The notes under the pieces were generated by a model. The model was not told the DNA's origin. It did no database searches and saw only the letters and a program-made list of their open reading frames with translations. 64,000 nt of DNA from Paenibacillus oleatilyticus. GTDB lineage: Bacteria; Bacillota; Bacilli; Paenibacillales; NBRC-103111. Position 1 is the first letter of the stretch. Every line of letters begins with the position of its first letter. The position numbers and the translations under genes were made by a program. This document shows positions 27,453 through 39,709 of this stretch, piece by piece. The stretch is taken from positions 1 to 64,000 of the forward strand of contig NZ_JAHNZO010000014.1 in NCBI RefSeq assembly GCF_018998565.1, read 5' to 3'.

Positions 27453-28382
27453 ATGTCCTTCGCCGCCCAGACGAAAAAAGAACTGACCATGATGGAGTCG
27501 GAGCGCTGCTGCGAGAAAGCCGAGCTGTCCGCTCTCATCCGCATGAACGGGGCTGTGCAGTTGACCAGCCAGAAGATCGTCCTCGATATCTCGACGGAAA
27601 ACGCCGCGATTGCCAGACGCATTTATTCGCTGCTCAAAAAATCGTTCAAGGTGCATACCGAGCTGCTCGTCCGCAAAAAAATGCGGCTCAAAAAAAACAA
27701 CGTGTATATCGTGCGCGTGCCGAATCAAGTGCAGGACCTGTTGTCGGAGCTGCATATCGTCTCCGAAGGGTTTTTGTTCACTCCGGGCATCGAGCCGGAG
27801 ATCATTAAACGCGACTGCTGCAAGCGCGCTTACTTACGCGGGGCATTCCTTGCGGGCGGCTCCGTGAACAATCCGGAGGGGTCGTCGTACCATCTGGAGA
27901 TTTATTCGATGTACGAGGAGCACTGCCAAGCTCTGGTGCGGCTGGCCAACGAGTTCGATCTGAATGCCAGATGCATCGAGCGGAAAAAGGGCTTCGTCCT
28001 GTACATGAAAGAAGGCGAGAGGATCATCGAGTTTCTCAGCCTGATCGGTGCTCACCAAGCGCTTCTCCGGTTCGAGGACGTCCGGATTATGAAGGATATG
28101 CGCAATTCCGTGAACCGTCTGGTCAACTGCGAAACCGCCAATCTGAACAAGACGATCGGCGCCGCCGTCCGGCAGATCGACAACATCCGGCTGCTGCAGA
28201 AGGAAGTGGGGCTCGATAACCTGCCCGACAAGCTTCGGGAAGTGGCGGAGATCCGGCTCAAGCATCCGGATATGAACCTCAAAGAGGTCGGCGATCTGCT
28301 GAAAGGTAAAGTAAGCAAATCCGGGGTGAACCACCGGCTGCGCAAGATCGATGAATTGGCTGAAAAGCTGCGGAAATCGTGA
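27453..28382 (+). CDS. whiA: DNA-binding protein WhiA
   Basis: A 309-residue protein with an N-terminal LAGLIDADG-like fold ([18 protein letters not shown]) and a C-terminal helix-turn-helix ([17 protein letters not shown] then [18 protein letters not shown]). In B. subtilis WhiA affects cell division and chromosome segregation; in actinomycetes it controls sporulation. GAGGTG lies before the ATG. Confidence 0.95.
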   Translation: MSFAAQTKKELTMMESERCCEKAELSALIRMNGAVQLTSQKIVLDISTENAAIARRIYSLLKKSFKVHTELLVRKKMRLKKNNVYIVRVPNQVQDLLSELHIVSEGFLFTPGIEPEIIKRDCCKRAYLRGAFLAGGSVNNPEGSSYHLEIYSMYEEHCQALVRLANEFDLNARCIERKKGFVLYMKEGERIIEFLSLIGAHQALLRFEDVRIMKDMRNSVNRLVNCETANLNKTIGAAVRQIDNIRLLQKEVGLDNLPDKLREVAEIRLKHPDMNLKEVGDLLKGKVSKSGVNHRLRKIDELAEKLRKS

Positions 28383-28449
28383 GTAGATTCGGCCAATTAT
28401 AGATTTTTTGTGTAAATTTGCAATAATTCTAGTGCAAACTGCCGAAAAA

Positions 28450-28458
28450 TGATATAAT
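28450..28458 (+). promoter_or_regulatory. Extended -10 promoter of the HPr paralogue
   Basis: TGATATAAT is a perfect TATAAT with extended TG. No good -35 is present at the expected spacing. It lies 183 bp before the start codon, leaving a long leader. Confidence 0.5.
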
Positions 28459-28640
28459 GTTTGAAAAATCGCTTTTTTTAAATCGGTTTCGGGCAGACTG
28501 TCTTCCAGATTGCGCTTCAATGCCGAAATCGTTGGTAAACCGTTTGTCTATGTCCTGCAGGACGATGTATTCGTTTACGCTGAGGGCGTTATGCCCTTCC
28601 TTATTTTAGGAATTTAAAGATTGTAGGGGGTATTGGTTGC

Positions 28641-28910
28641 ATGTCGAGACGCCCAGTAGTCGTCAAGTTGAAAACAGGCCTTCACGCCAGACCGGCAGCG
28701 CTTTTCGTTCAGGAAGCGAATAAGTTTTCTTCGGAGATTTTTGTGGAGAAGGACGAGAAGAAGGTCAACGCCAAAAGTATTATGGGCATTATGAGTTTGG
28801 CTATCAGCACGGGAACCGAAGTTCACATAAGTGCAGAAGGTTCGGACGCCGAACAGGCTGTAAACGCTTTAGTCACATTGGTCAGCAAGGAAGAGCTGGA
28901 AAACCAATAA
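28641..28910 (+). CDS. HPr-family phosphocarrier at the crh locus, His15 retained
   Basis: An 89-residue HPr fold. The active-site region is KTGLHARPA with His at position 15, and the regulatory region NAKSIMG puts Ser at position 46, the HprK target. The gene occupies the place of crh in B. subtilis (after whiA), but true Crh has Gln15 and cannot take part in PTS phosphotransfer. This protein keeps both sites, so by sequence it could act as a PTS carrier and as a CcpA co-effector. Whether it is the main HPr or a second one cannot be told here, as no ptsI is adjacent. Confidence 0.88.
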   Translation: MSRRPVVVKLKTGLHARPAALFVQEANKFSSEIFVEKDEKKVNAKSIMGIMSLAISTGTEVHISAEGSDAEQAVNALVTLVSKEELENQ

Positions 28911-28920
28911 ACCGCCACAG

Positions 28921-28945
28921 GGCTTCCGATCCGGAAGCTTTTTTC
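28921..28945 (+). terminator. Intrinsic terminator after the HPr gene
   Basis: GCTTCCG pairs with CGGAAGC around a 3-nt loop, followed by TTTTTTC. Confidence 0.85.
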
Positions 28946-29097
28946 TTTGCGGCGTTCCTTATTTTGTCACATATGATACTTGTTCATAAAGCGCAACCTT
29001 TTTTGGGCTGATGCGTCTAATTTGACGTGTCTTTGAACCGGAAAAGGTTTTTTCTGTATCGGGCACCATTAGAAGTGCAGAAAGAGGAGTAGAGGGA

Positions 29098-30966
29098 ATG
29101 AAGCCGTTGAAGAAAGAATGGGTCGTTCTGTTGGTAATGGCCATGCTGCTGTCGTTTGGCATTGCGCCACTGGCATCCGCCGCAGAGAAAGAAGCGCCGA
29201 TGTCGCCTGCCCCAGGAAAAGAAGCGCCGGTGTCGTCCACCCCGGGGAAAGAGGCGTCGTCGACGTCCGCCTCGGAGAAAGAGGCGCCGATGTCGTCCGG
29301 AACCACCTATGTGCTGCTGTATATCGATAAGCCCGATGCCTTCTTGAATGGCAAGCAGGTGAAGCTGGATGCGCCTGCAACGATTTTGAAGGACAAGACG
29401 TTCGTGCCCGCCAAGTTTTTGGGCGATGCGTTCGGGATGAAGGTCGAATGGAACGATAAGACGCGCCAAATCGAAATGGTGACGCCGAGCCACAACATTA
29501 CGATCGACATCGACAACAAGTCGGTATGGATTAACGGCTACTGGATGAAGTTCGACGACGTAGCGGCGATTGTAAACGGCCGTCTGATGATTAAGCTGAC
29601 TTGGCTGGCCGATTACATGGGAGCGAAATATACGTACAACAACGAGCTGCGTCGCGTAGAAGTGCTGCATGTGAAGGCGCCGACGGGCATTTTCGATCCG
29701 AATCGGGGCAACTCGAATCCGGTAGCGAAATTTACGTTCGCCCAGCCGAGCTACAAGATCGGGGAACCGGTCAAATACGTGGATCTGAGCTATGACCCGG
29801 ATGCGGAAGGCATTGCGCGGTATGAATGGACCGGCAATCAGGAAGCCTTTTTCACCCCGGGAACGTATCCGGTTACGTTGACCGTATGGGATATTCACGG
29901 CAACAAGAGTGAGACCTATACCCGCAATCTGGTGATCAGCAATGAGACGTATCTGAGCGCGATCGAATATCCGATCTTCAGGAAGCCGGTCGGTTCGTTT
30001 ATTAAGACCGATTGGAGCATGCTCTGGGGTGCGTTCTGGGAGCTGCCGCAGCTGCCGAAGACGGTAAGCGAAGATCGTTCGCGCAAGCTGCTTGTCAGCG
30101 ACAGCCCGGAGACGTTCACGGAGCGGGGCGTTCTGTACCAGGATGAAGTGGAAGGCAAAGGCCGTCTGTACGCCGACCACATCAACGGAACGAAGGAAAA
30201 GCTCAGCATGGCGATTCTCGCCAAAAACTTGACAGACAAGCCGGTTACGATCAAAACGACGAACAAAGGCGAAGTTTGGCCTTCGGTGTATGCCAACTTG
30301 ATCGGCAGTGAAGCGACGGTCGATTTCCTGATGAACGACCAGATCAACGAGACGATGACGATTCCGGCTCACCAAACGTTTATTTACAAGCAAATGCCGG
30401 ACTTCTATCCGGATCAAGGCGTTAACTTGTTCTACGATGTCGAGACCGACGGGAAAGTGCAGTTCTCGTTCGTGGCCGACCGCGAAATTTCTCAAAATTC
30501 GCAGACTCTGCCGCTGCTTCCTTTTGAGGGGCATGTAAGAGGCTCCTTCCCGGTGTCTGAGATGACGTGGCAGATCGATGCTTCTTCCTTTACGAAGCCG
30601 TCACGGCTCTTGATTGGCGACGGAGTTACCGATCCGTTCCAGCCGGGATACGATCCGATGCGCAAGATGGAAGTGAAGAACGACGGCAACTACGGCGTCG
30701 TTTATAAGATTCATGCCGATAAGCCTCGGAAGTTGGCTGTCATGATTTTGCCGAAGGGCGGCGTATACAAAGGACCGTTCAAAATTAACGGCGATATCCG
30801 TCTGGCTCCTCAATCCGGCGTGATGACCGCTTTCGACGGCATGCAGATTCTGGCCAAAACGACGGGCAAAGAAGATTCGCTCGATATCGAATTCAGTCCG
30901 CCGGCCGGCTCGGCGCTGCCGTTCGAACTGATCTTCTATCCGCTCGACGAACGTGCGGCGGAATAA
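29098..30966 (+). CDS. Secreted protein with copper-amine-oxidase-type stalk and PKD-like domain
   Basis: A 622-residue exported protein. Residues 1-29 form a signal peptide ending ASA. Residues 31-70 are four 10-residue KEA-type repeats (KEAPMSPAPG, KEAPVSSTPG and so on). About 70-195 is a copper-amine-oxidase N-terminal-like domain, common in Paenibacillus surface proteins (FLNGKQVKL, KTFVPAKFLGDAFGMKVEWN), and it has no enzymatic role of its own. A PKD-like segment (VKYVDLSYDPDAEG) lies near 225-285. The remaining about 330 residues match no domain I recognise. There is no LPXTG or SLH anchor. It is flanked by terminators, so monocistronic. Function unknown, presumably cell-surface. Confidence 0.75.
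   Translation: MKPLKKEWVVLLVMAMLLSFGIAPLASAAEKEAPMSPAPGKEAPVSSTPGKEASSTSASEKEAPMSSGTTYVLLYIDKPDAFLNGKQVKLDAPATILKDKTFVPAKFLGDAFGMKVEWNDKTRQIEMVTPSHNITIDIDNKSVWINGYWMKFDDVAAIVNGRLMIKLTWLADYMGAKYTYNNELRRVEVLHVKAPTGIFDPNRGNSNPVAKFTFAQPSYKIGEPVKYVDLSYDPDAEGIARYEWTGNQEAFFTPGTYPVTLTVWDIHGNKSETYTRNLVISNETYLSAIEYPIFRKPVGSFIKTDWSMLWGAFWELPQLPKTVSEDRSRKLLVSDSPETFTERGVLYQDEVEGKGRLYADHINGTKEKLSMAILAKNLTDKPVTIKTTNKGEVWPSVYANLIGSEATVDFLMNDQINETMTIPAHQTFIYKQMPDFYPDQGVNLFYDVETDGKVQFSFVADREISQNSQTLPLLPFEGHVRGSFPVSEMTWQIDASSFTKPSRLLIGDGVTDPFQPGYDPMRKMEVKNDGNYGVVYKIHADKPRKLAVMILPKGGVYKGPFKINGDIRLAPQSGVMTAFDGMQILAKTTGKEDSLDIEFSPPAGSALPFELIFYPLDERAAE
29188..29307 (+). repeat. Four tandem 30-bp repeats in the secreted-protein gene
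   Basis: Four in-frame 30-bp units, each starting AAAGA(A/G)GCG, encode the low-complexity linker after the signal peptide. Copy number could vary between strains. Confidence 0.8.
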
Positions 30967-30977
30967 AGGTAAAAAAT

Positions 30978-31027
30978 AAGGCCTTGCTCTTCAGCCGCTA
31001 TGCGGTTCGGGGCAAGGCCTTTTTTCT
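30978..31027 (+). terminator. Intrinsic terminator after the secreted-protein gene
   Basis: AAGGCCTTGC pairs with GCAAGGCCTT around a loop that has its own small hairpin, followed by TTTTTTC. Confidence 0.85.
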
Positions 31028-31055
31028 AATGCGGAGGACGCAAGTCGTTGTATGC

Positions 31056-31117
31056 AAAAAAGCCCGGCCATTCGCACGGTAGCATCCAAAGATGCGCCGT
31101 GGAATGGCCGGGCTTTT
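31056..31117 (-). terminator. Terminator of clpP
   Basis: AAAAAAGCCCGGCCATTC pairs with GAATGGCCGGGCTTTT. On the minus strand it follows the clpP stop by about 20 bp and ends in a T run. Confidence 0.85.
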
Positions 31118-31136
31118 CGTGCTGACCGGATCAAGG

Positions 31137-31718
31137 TTATACGCGTTCGATAACTTTGTCGATCAAGCCGTAGTTTTGAGCTTCCTCTGCGGACATGAAG
31201 TTGTCGCGGTCGGTGTCTTTCTCGATGCGTTCAAACGATTGGCCTGTACGCTCGGCGAGAATCGTGTTCAGCTTGTCGCGCATTTTCAGGATGCGCTTCG
31301 CACGAATCTCGATATCGCTGGCTTGGCCTTCGGCTCCGCCGAGCGGTTGGTGAATCATAACCTCGCTGTTCGGCAGAGCGAAACGTTTGCCTTTCGCTCC
31401 TGCGGCCAGTAGGAAGGCGCCCATCGATGCCGCCATGCCAACGCAGATCGTGGACACGTCCGGCTTGATGAACTGCATCGTGTCATAGATCGCCATCCCC
31501 GACGTAATGGAGCCGCCAGGGCTATTGATATACAAGCTGATGTCTTTATCCGGATCGGTTGCGGCCAAGAACAGCATTTGCGCGATAATCGAATTGGCTA
31601 CAACATCGTTGATCGGACTTCCGAGAAAAATAATCCGGTCCTTGAGCAGACGCGAATAGATGTCATAAGCGCGTTCTCCTCTTGCATCCGGTTCGACGAC
31701 CATTGGAATAAAACTCAT
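31137..31718 (-). CDS. clpP: ATP-dependent Clp protease proteolytic subunit
   Basis: A 193-residue serine protease with the catalytic triad at canonical positions: Ser98 (GMAASMGA), His123 (MIHQPLGG) and Asp172. It forms the tetradecameric chamber used with ClpX and ClpC. AAAGGAGG precedes the ATG. The promoter carries a CtsR box, so heat-shock control by CtsR is expected. Confidence 0.96.
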   Translation of the reverse strand: MSFIPMVVEPDARGERAYDIYSRLLKDRIIFLGSPINDVVANSIIAQMLFLAATDPDKDISLYINSPGGSITSGMAIYDTMQFIKPDVSTICVGMAASMGAFLLAAGAKGKRFALPNSEVMIHQPLGGAEGQASDIEIRAKRILKMRDKLNTILAERTGQSFERIEKDTDRDNFMSAEEAQNYGLIDKVIERV

Positions 31719-31752
31719 CGGCTGCAGCCTCCTTTATATTCAAACTATAACC

Positions 31753-31781
31753 ATCATATACGAAAAACAAACAAAGGTCAA
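31753..31781 (-). promoter_or_regulatory. clpP promoter
   Basis: On the minus strand: TTGACC (31781-31776), a 17-base spacer and TATGAT (31758-31753). The -35 lies inside the CtsR box. Confidence 0.75.
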
Positions 31782-31792
31782 GAAAGGTCAAA
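31776..31792. promoter_or_regulatory. CtsR operator over the clpP -35
   Basis: GGTCAAG-AAA-GGTCAAA matches the CtsR direct heptad repeat GGTCAAA-NAN-GGTCAAA with one mismatch. It overlaps the -35 hexamer, consistent with repression. Confidence 0.85.
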
Positions 31793-31802
31793 CCAAGGAA
31801 AT

Positions 31803-31832
31803 AAAAAAACCAGTTTTGCACAAACTGATTGG
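31803..31832 (-). terminator. Terminator of tRNA-Arg
   Basis: On the minus strand AATCAGTTTG pairs with CAAAACTGGTT and TTTTTTTATTT follows. It lies just after the tRNA 3' end. Confidence 0.7.
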
Positions 31833-31840
31833 TGTGTAAA

Positions 31841-31915
31841 TGGCGCGCCCGCAAGGAATCGAACCTTGATCTCAGGCTCCGGAGGCCTACGTCATATCCA
31901 TTGGACCACGGGCGC
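31841..31915 (-). tRNA. tRNA-Arg(CCG)
   Basis: Acceptor GCGCCCG pairs with CGGGCGC, the anticodon is CCG in CTCCGGA, and CCA is encoded. A tRNA-Arg beside clpP is also found in B. subtilis (trnQ). Confidence 0.93.
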
Positions 31916-32081
31916 ATATTCAATTTGGTGTGCTGTGTCTCGTAAGTGACAGCAAAATTTATTATAAGCCATAAGCCCAAGAAAAGCAACCTTTTGGCGA
32001 TAAAAAAATTTTCCATGCCGAATTGCCGCAAGAATAGCGGCTCCGGGGCGCTGACGGAATGTCGAATGGTGACGAAGGCAC

Positions 32082-32110
32082 TTGATGCGAAGGGAAGAAT
32101 GGGTTATAAT
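32082..32110 (+). promoter_or_regulatory. Promoter of the cggR-gapA operon
   Basis: TTGATG, a 17-base spacer and a perfect TATAAT. The predicted transcription start falls at about 32117, the first base of the hairpin ACTAAGT-GAAAACA-ACTTAGT. Confidence 0.8.
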
Positions 32111-32116
32111 GGGGAC

Positions 32117-32146
32117 ACTAAGTGAAAACAACTTAGTACTTTTTTT
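32117..32146 (+). promoter_or_regulatory. Hairpin with T tract at the very 5' end of the cggR mRNA
   Basis: ACTAAGT (32117-32123) pairs with ACTTAGT (32131-32137), followed by AC and seven T. It would form the first structure of the transcript. It may protect the 5' end from RNases or act as a weak attenuator. Confidence 0.6.
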
Positions 32147-32154
32147 AGAGTATG

Positions 32155-32190
32155 TGGGACTTAAAATGCAGCACCGGGACAAAAAACGTC
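32155..32190 (+). promoter_or_regulatory. CggR operator
   Basis: TGGGAC-N6-TGCA-N4-CGGGAC-N6-CGTC matches the layout of the B. subtilis CggR operator, CGGGAC-N6-TGTC-N4-CGGGAC-N6-TGTC, with four mismatches in the fixed bases. It lies downstream of the transcription start, between promoter and cggR, so the bound repressor would block elongation. Confidence 0.8.
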
Positions 32191-32224
32191 CAACTAAGCT
32201 GCAATCTTAAGCGGGTGTGAATCC

Positions 32225-33253
32225 ATGAGAGAAATCCTCGACATTCAAAAGCAGCTTTTGCCCGATCTGGTTGACACCATGAAGAAGCGATATACGATCT
32301 TGCATCACATCATGGTATCCGGCTTGGTGGGCCGTCGGACGCTGGCGATGTCGGTGGGAGCGACGGAGCGGGTGCTCCGCGCGGAAGTGGATTTTCTGAA
32401 GGAGCAGGGCTTGATCGAAGTCGAAGCTTCCGGCATGCGGATCAGCGTGTCGGGCAGAGAACTGCTGGAGCGGCTCGAACCGCTCGTCAAAGACTTGTTC
32501 GGTCTGACGGAGCTGGAAGAACGCATACGTTCGCACTTCGGCTTGAAGCAGGTGATCATCGTCCCCGGCGATTCGGACGTTTCCCCTCATACGAAGAAAG
32601 AGCTTGGCCGTGCCGGCGCCTCCGTCTTGCGGAAGCTGGTCGGCGAGGACGAGACCATTGCCGTAACCGGCGGCTCCACGATGGCTGAAGTGGCCTATCA
32701 TTTGACGCCGGCGACTCCGATGAAGGGCTGCTGGTTCGTACCGGCCCGCGGCGGACTCGGGGAAAGCGTCGAGCTTCAGGCGAACACGATCGCCTCGACG
32801 ATGGCGAAGAAAGCGGGCGGCCGCTATCGGCTGCTGCACGTGCCGGACCATCTCGGCGAGGAAGCGTATCAGTCGCTGATGCAGGACAGCCACATTGCTG
32901 AGATCATCGCCTTCATCCGCGGTGCGCGGATTGTCGTTCACGGCATCGGAGAAGCTATGGTAATGGCCAGACGGCGCAAGGTGGACCCGGAGACGACCGA
33001 AAGCCTGCGGCGCGACGGCGCGCTTGCGGAAGCGTTTGGGTACTATTTTGACCGGGACGGGAACATTTTGCACAAGATGCCGACCATCGGGCTGCGGATC
33101 GAAGATATTCACCGCATGGACCATGTGATCGGAATTGCCGGAGGCAAAAGCAAGGGCGAGTCGATCGCTTCGGTATTAAAGCACGGTCACGAGGACGTGC
33201 TGGTCACCGATGAGGCGGCTGCCTGGGAAGTTGTGAATCGTTTGCTATCTTGA
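32225..33253 (+). CDS. cggR: Central glycolytic genes regulator
   Basis: A 342-residue SorC/DeoR-type repressor with an N-terminal winged helix (residues about 20-85; LVGRRTLAMSVGATERVLRAE) and a C-terminal sugar-phosphate-binding domain (about 105-340; VTGGSTMAEV, GIGEAMVMA, GIAGGKSKGESI). CggR represses its own operon and is released by fructose-1,6-bisphosphate. Promoter and operator are immediately upstream. The five downstream genes encode the triose-phosphate part of glycolysis. Confidence 0.93.
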   Translation: MREILDIQKQLLPDLVDTMKKRYTILHHIMVSGLVGRRTLAMSVGATERVLRAEVDFLKEQGLIEVEASGMRISVSGRELLERLEPLVKDLFGLTELEERIRSHFGLKQVIIVPGDSDVSPHTKKELGRAGASVLRKLVGEDETIAVTGGSTMAEVAYHLTPATPMKGCWFVPARGGLGESVELQANTIASTMAKKAGGRYRLLHVPDHLGEEAYQSLMQDSHIAEIIAFIRGARIVVHGIGEAMVMARRRKVDPETTESLRRDGALAEAFGYYFDRDGNILHKMPTIGLRIEDIHRMDHVIGIAGGKSKGESIASVLKHGHEDVLVTDEAAAWEVVNRLLS

Positions 33254-33340
33254 CGGGCTCTGCCTGTCTTGACATATCGCTGCCGCGGTTGTAATTCTAC
33301 GAAACCTTGCCGGGAGCAGCGGACACCAAATCATTTCTAG

Positions 33341-34357
<1,017 letters not shown>

Positions 34358-34628
34358 TGGTAAAATTGTGGTGATGTTCTGAAAACTGCTTGAAAGACAG
34401 CTCGCTTATCGTACGCAATGGGATGTGTCTCCGGGTTCTGTTGAACTTTCGTTTCTTTTAACAATATTTAATAGGATGAAACGAAAATTCAAAGGAACCG
34501 CGCTAGCGCTCTACGACACACCCCATTTGCGCTCGCGCGAGCTGCCTTTCAATAGTGGAAACCAGGCACGTCCCCACAATTTTTTGTGTGTGGGTAGGAA
34601 GAGACAAAACCGCTGGGAGGCATGGAAG
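34358..34628 (+). other. gapA-pgk spacer with RNA structures
   Basis: A 271-bp spacer in an otherwise tight operon. It contains a perfect 9-bp inverted repeat TTTCGTTTC/GAAACGAAA (34447-34486), the palindrome GCGCTAGCGC near 34500, and CCCACA/TGTGGG around a T-rich loop (34573-34594) shortly before the pgk ribosome binding site. It may be an mRNA processing or stabilising region or hold a second promoter; no consensus promoter was found. Confidence 0.5.
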
Positions 34629-35810
34629 ATGAATAAGAAAAGCGTTCGTGACGTAGAAGTTAGCGGTAAGCGCGTATTTGTCCGGGTCGATTTCAACGTG
34701 CCGCTGGAGAACGGAAAAATTACCGACGATACGCGGATTCGCGAAACGCTGCCGACGATCAAGTACTTGACGGATCGCGGAGCGAAAGTCATTCTGGCCA
34801 GCCATTTGGGCCGTCCGAAGGGACAAGTTGTCGAAGAGATGCGGCTGACTCCGGCTGCGGCACGCTTGTCCGAGCTGCTCGGCAAGCCGGTGGCGAAGGC
34901 GGACGAAGCGATTGGCGACACAGTCAAAGCGCAAATTTCCAAGCTGAACGACGGCGACGTGCTGCTGCTTGAGAACGTGCGCTTCTACGCGGGCGAAGAG
35001 AAGAACGATCCGGAGCTGGCGAAAGCTTTTGCCGAACTGGCGGATCTGTACGTCAACGACGCGTTCGGCGCCGCGCACCGGGCTCATGCTTCCACGGAAG
35101 GTATCGCGCATCATCTGCCGGCCGTATCCGGGTTGCTGATGGAAAAAGAACTCGACGTTCTCGGCAAAGCGCTCAACAACCCGGATCGTCCGTTCACCGC
35201 GATTGTCGGCGGAGCGAAGGTCAAAGACAAAATTGCTGTCATCGAGAAGCTGATCGAGATTGCGGACAACATCATCATTGGCGGCGGACTATCCTACACC
35301 TTCTTCAAAGCGAAAGGCTACGAGATCGGCAAGTCCCTGGTGGACAATGACCGTCTGGAGCTAGTGCAGGAATTCGAGCGCAAAGCGAAGGAAAAAGGCG
35401 TGAACTTCCTGCTGCCGGTTGACGTTGTCGTCGGCGACGATTTCAGCGCTTCGGCGAATGCGAAAATCGTAGACGTCGACCAAATTCCGGCGGATTGGGA
35501 AGGCTTCGACATCGGACCGAAAACCCGCGAGTTGTTTGCCAAAACGATTGCGGAATCCAAGCTGGTCGTATGGAACGGGCCGATGGGCGTATTCGAATTG
35601 AAGCCGTTCGAAGACGGAACGAAAGCGGTAGCTGAAGCTTGCGCGGCGACGGCCGGCTATACGGTCATCGGCGGCGGCGACTCGGCGGCGGCTGTAGAGA
35701 AATTCCATCTCGGCGACAAAATGGATCACATCTCCACCGGGGGCGGAGCTTCTCTGGAATTTATGGAAGGCAAGGCGCTTCCAGGCGTCGTGGCTTTAAA
35801 CGATAAATAG
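34629..35810 (+). CDS. pgk: Phosphoglycerate kinase
   Basis: A 393-residue enzyme with the signature [15 protein letters not shown] near the N terminus, substrate-binding SHLGRPKG, and the C-terminal nucleotide-binding [12 protein letters not shown]. It makes ATP from 1,3-bisphosphoglycerate. The ATG at 34629 follows GGGAGG; the in-frame open region upstream is not coding by homology. Confidence 0.97.
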   Translation: MNKKSVRDVEVSGKRVFVRVDFNVPLENGKITDDTRIRETLPTIKYLTDRGAKVILASHLGRPKGQVVEEMRLTPAAARLSELLGKPVAKADEAIGDTVKAQISKLNDGDVLLLENVRFYAGEEKNDPELAKAFAELADLYVNDAFGAAHRAHASTEGIAHHLPAVSGLLMEKELDVLGKALNNPDRPFTAIVGGAKVKDKIAVIEKLIEIADNIIIGGGLSYTFFKAKGYEIGKSLVDNDRLELVQEFERKAKEKGVNFLLPVDVVVGDDFSASANAKIVDVDQIPADWEGFDIGPKTRELFAKTIAESKLVVWNGPMGVFELKPFEDGTKAVAEACAATAGYTVIGGGDSAAAVEKFHLGDKMDHISTGGGASLEFMEGKALPGVVALNDK

Positions 35811-36575
<765 letters not shown>

Positions 36576-36576
36576 C

Positions 36577-38121
36577 ATGGCCAGACCGAAACCGGTAGCA
36601 TTGATCATCTTGGACGGCTTCGGCCTTCGCGGCGAAACGCAGGGCAATGCGGTGGCGCAGGCGAACAAGCCGAATTACGACCGGTATTGGAACCAGTTTC
36701 CCCATACGACGCTGACCGCTTGCGGCGAGGCTGTCGGGTTGCCAGAAGGGCAAATGGGCAACTCGGAAGTGGGTCATCTCAACATCGGTGCCGGACGGGT
36801 CGTGTATCAGGACTTGACGCGGATTTCCAAGTCGATTCGCGAAGGCGAGTTTTTCGAGAACGAAACGATACTCAGTGCTGTACGCCATGCCCGCGAGCAT
36901 GGCAAGAAGCTTCATCTGTACGGTCTGCTGTCCGACGGCGGCGTACATAGCCATATCGCACACTTGTTCGCATTGCTGGAAGTGTGCAAGAAGGAAGACT
37001 TCCAAGAAGTCTACATTCACGCGTTTCTGGACGGCCGCGATGTGGCGCCGGACAGCGCCGTGAACTACATGGAGCAGCTGCAAAGCAAAATTGCGGAGCT
37101 TGGCGTAGGACGCATCGCTACGGTGCAAGGACGCTACTACGCGATGGACCGCGACAAGCGCTGGGAGCGTACGGAGAAGTCGTACCGCGCGATGGTATAC
37201 GGCGATGGACCAACCTTCGAGGACCCGATGAACGCCATCAAGGAATCGTACGTCCGTTCCGTATTCGACGAGTTCGTCATGCCGACGGTCATCGTGAAGA
37301 AGGACGGCACGCCTGTCGGTCTGGTAGAGTCCGGCGATTCGGTCGTGTTCTTCAACTTCCGTCCGGACCGGGCTATCCAGCTGTCGCAAGTATTCACGAA
37401 CAGCGATTTCCGCGGCTTCGACCGTGGAGACAAGTGCCCGAAAGATTTGTATTATGTGTGCCTGACCCTCTTCAGCGAAACCGTGGGCGGCTACGTTGCG
37501 TATAAACCGAAGAATCTGGACAATACGCTCGGCGAGGTGCTGGTGCAGAACAACCTGAAGCAGCTCCGCATTGCCGAGACGGAAAAGTATCCGCACGTCA
37601 CGTTCTTCTTCAGCGGCGGCCGCGACGTCGAGCTTCCGGGCGAAACGCGTATTCTTATCAACTCCCCGAAGGTGGCGACGTATGACCTGAAGCCGGAGAT
37701 GAGCGCTTACGAGGTAGCGGAAGCGGCGGTGCAGGAGATCGAGGCCGAGCGTCAAGACGTGATCATCCTGAACTTTGCCAACCCTGACATGGTCGGACAC
37801 TCCGGTTTGCTGGAGCCGACGATCAAAGCGATCGAAGCGACGGACGAGTGCCTCGGCAAAGTCGTCGACGCCATTCTGGCGAAGGGCGGGGTCGCGCTAA
37901 TTACGGCCGACCACGGCAACGCCGATGTCGTTACGAATCCGGACGGTTCGCGTAATACTGCGCATACGACGAATCCGGTCCCTTTCATTCTCACCGACAG
38001 TCATGTTACACTAAGAAACGATGGCATTTTGGCGGATATCGCCCCGACGATGCTCGAGTTTCTGGGCGTGACGCAGCCGGCGGAAATGACCGGGAAATCG
38101 ATCGTTGCAACACGCGGTTAA
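36577..38121 (+). CDS. gpmI: 2,3-bisphosphoglycerate-independent phosphoglycerate mutase
   Basis: A 514-residue manganese-dependent mutase of the alkaline-phosphatase superfamily. It shows the metal/catalytic region [10 protein letters not shown], the catalytic Ser in [15 protein letters not shown], and C-terminal metal ligands NPDMVGHSG and TADHGNADV. It follows tpiA by one base. Confidence 0.96.
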   Translation: MARPKPVALIILDGFGLRGETQGNAVAQANKPNYDRYWNQFPHTTLTACGEAVGLPEGQMGNSEVGHLNIGAGRVVYQDLTRISKSIREGEFFENETILSAVRHAREHGKKLHLYGLLSDGGVHSHIAHLFALLEVCKKEDFQEVYIHAFLDGRDVAPDSAVNYMEQLQSKIAELGVGRIATVQGRYYAMDRDKRWERTEKSYRAMVYGDGPTFEDPMNAIKESYVRSVFDEFVMPTVIVKKDGTPVGLVESGDSVVFFNFRPDRAIQLSQVFTNSDFRGFDRGDKCPKDLYYVCLTLFSETVGGYVAYKPKNLDNTLGEVLVQNNLKQLRIAETEKYPHVTFFFSGGRDVELPGETRILINSPKVATYDLKPEMSAYEVAEAAVQEIEAERQDVIILNFANPDMVGHSGLLEPTIKAIEATDECLGKVVDAILAKGGVALITADHGNADVVTNPDGSRNTAHTTNPVPFILTDSHVTLRNDGILADIAPTMLEFLGVTQPAEMTGKSIVATRG

Positions 38122-38141
38122 CCCTTGTGCAAACGGAATAA

Positions 38142-39458
<1,317 letters not shown>

Positions 39459-39536
39459 GTTTGCAGTTGTAAAGTACAGGGGTTTAATAATAAAATAACT
39501 GTCAGACGGTATTGTTTTTGACGGCACGAAGGTGAA

Positions 39537-39651
39537 GGGTATTGTGTCCTCCGTAGAGTCTACGTGCTGCCTTTAAAAACGGGTTATTACCGAAAGGTAA
39601 GTTCACATAGAACCCGTTTTTAAGAGCAGCCGCAGGAGGACAGCAATACCC
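39537..39651 (+). repeat. 115-nt highly structured inverted-repeat element after eno
   Basis: Nested complementary arms are read directly. GGGTATTG (39537-39544) pairs with CAATACCC (39644-39651), TGTCCTCC (39545-39552) with GGAGGACA (39635-39642), GCTGC (39566-39570) with GCAGC (39626-39630) and TAAAAACGGGTT (39574-39585) with AACCCGTTTTTA (39611-39622). The apical TTACC-GAAA-GGTAA (39587-39600) forms a GNRA-type loop. In all about 38 base pairs. The inner AAAAACGGGTT/AACCCGTTTTT arm is a bidirectional terminator design. The whole could be the operon terminator, a structured RNA or a MITE-like element. Confidence 0.85.
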
Positions 39652-39709
39652 GTAACTGCACGAGCATCAAACTCACAACGACGACTGACACTCACCCGGA
39701 GGGGATCAC

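Noticed and set aside
34425..34628. Open frame continuous with pgk that would add 68 residues to its N terminus.
   Set aside because: Pgk homologues begin at about [11 protein letters not shown], a good SD precedes 34629, and the extra residues do not resemble protein; it is spacer DNA.
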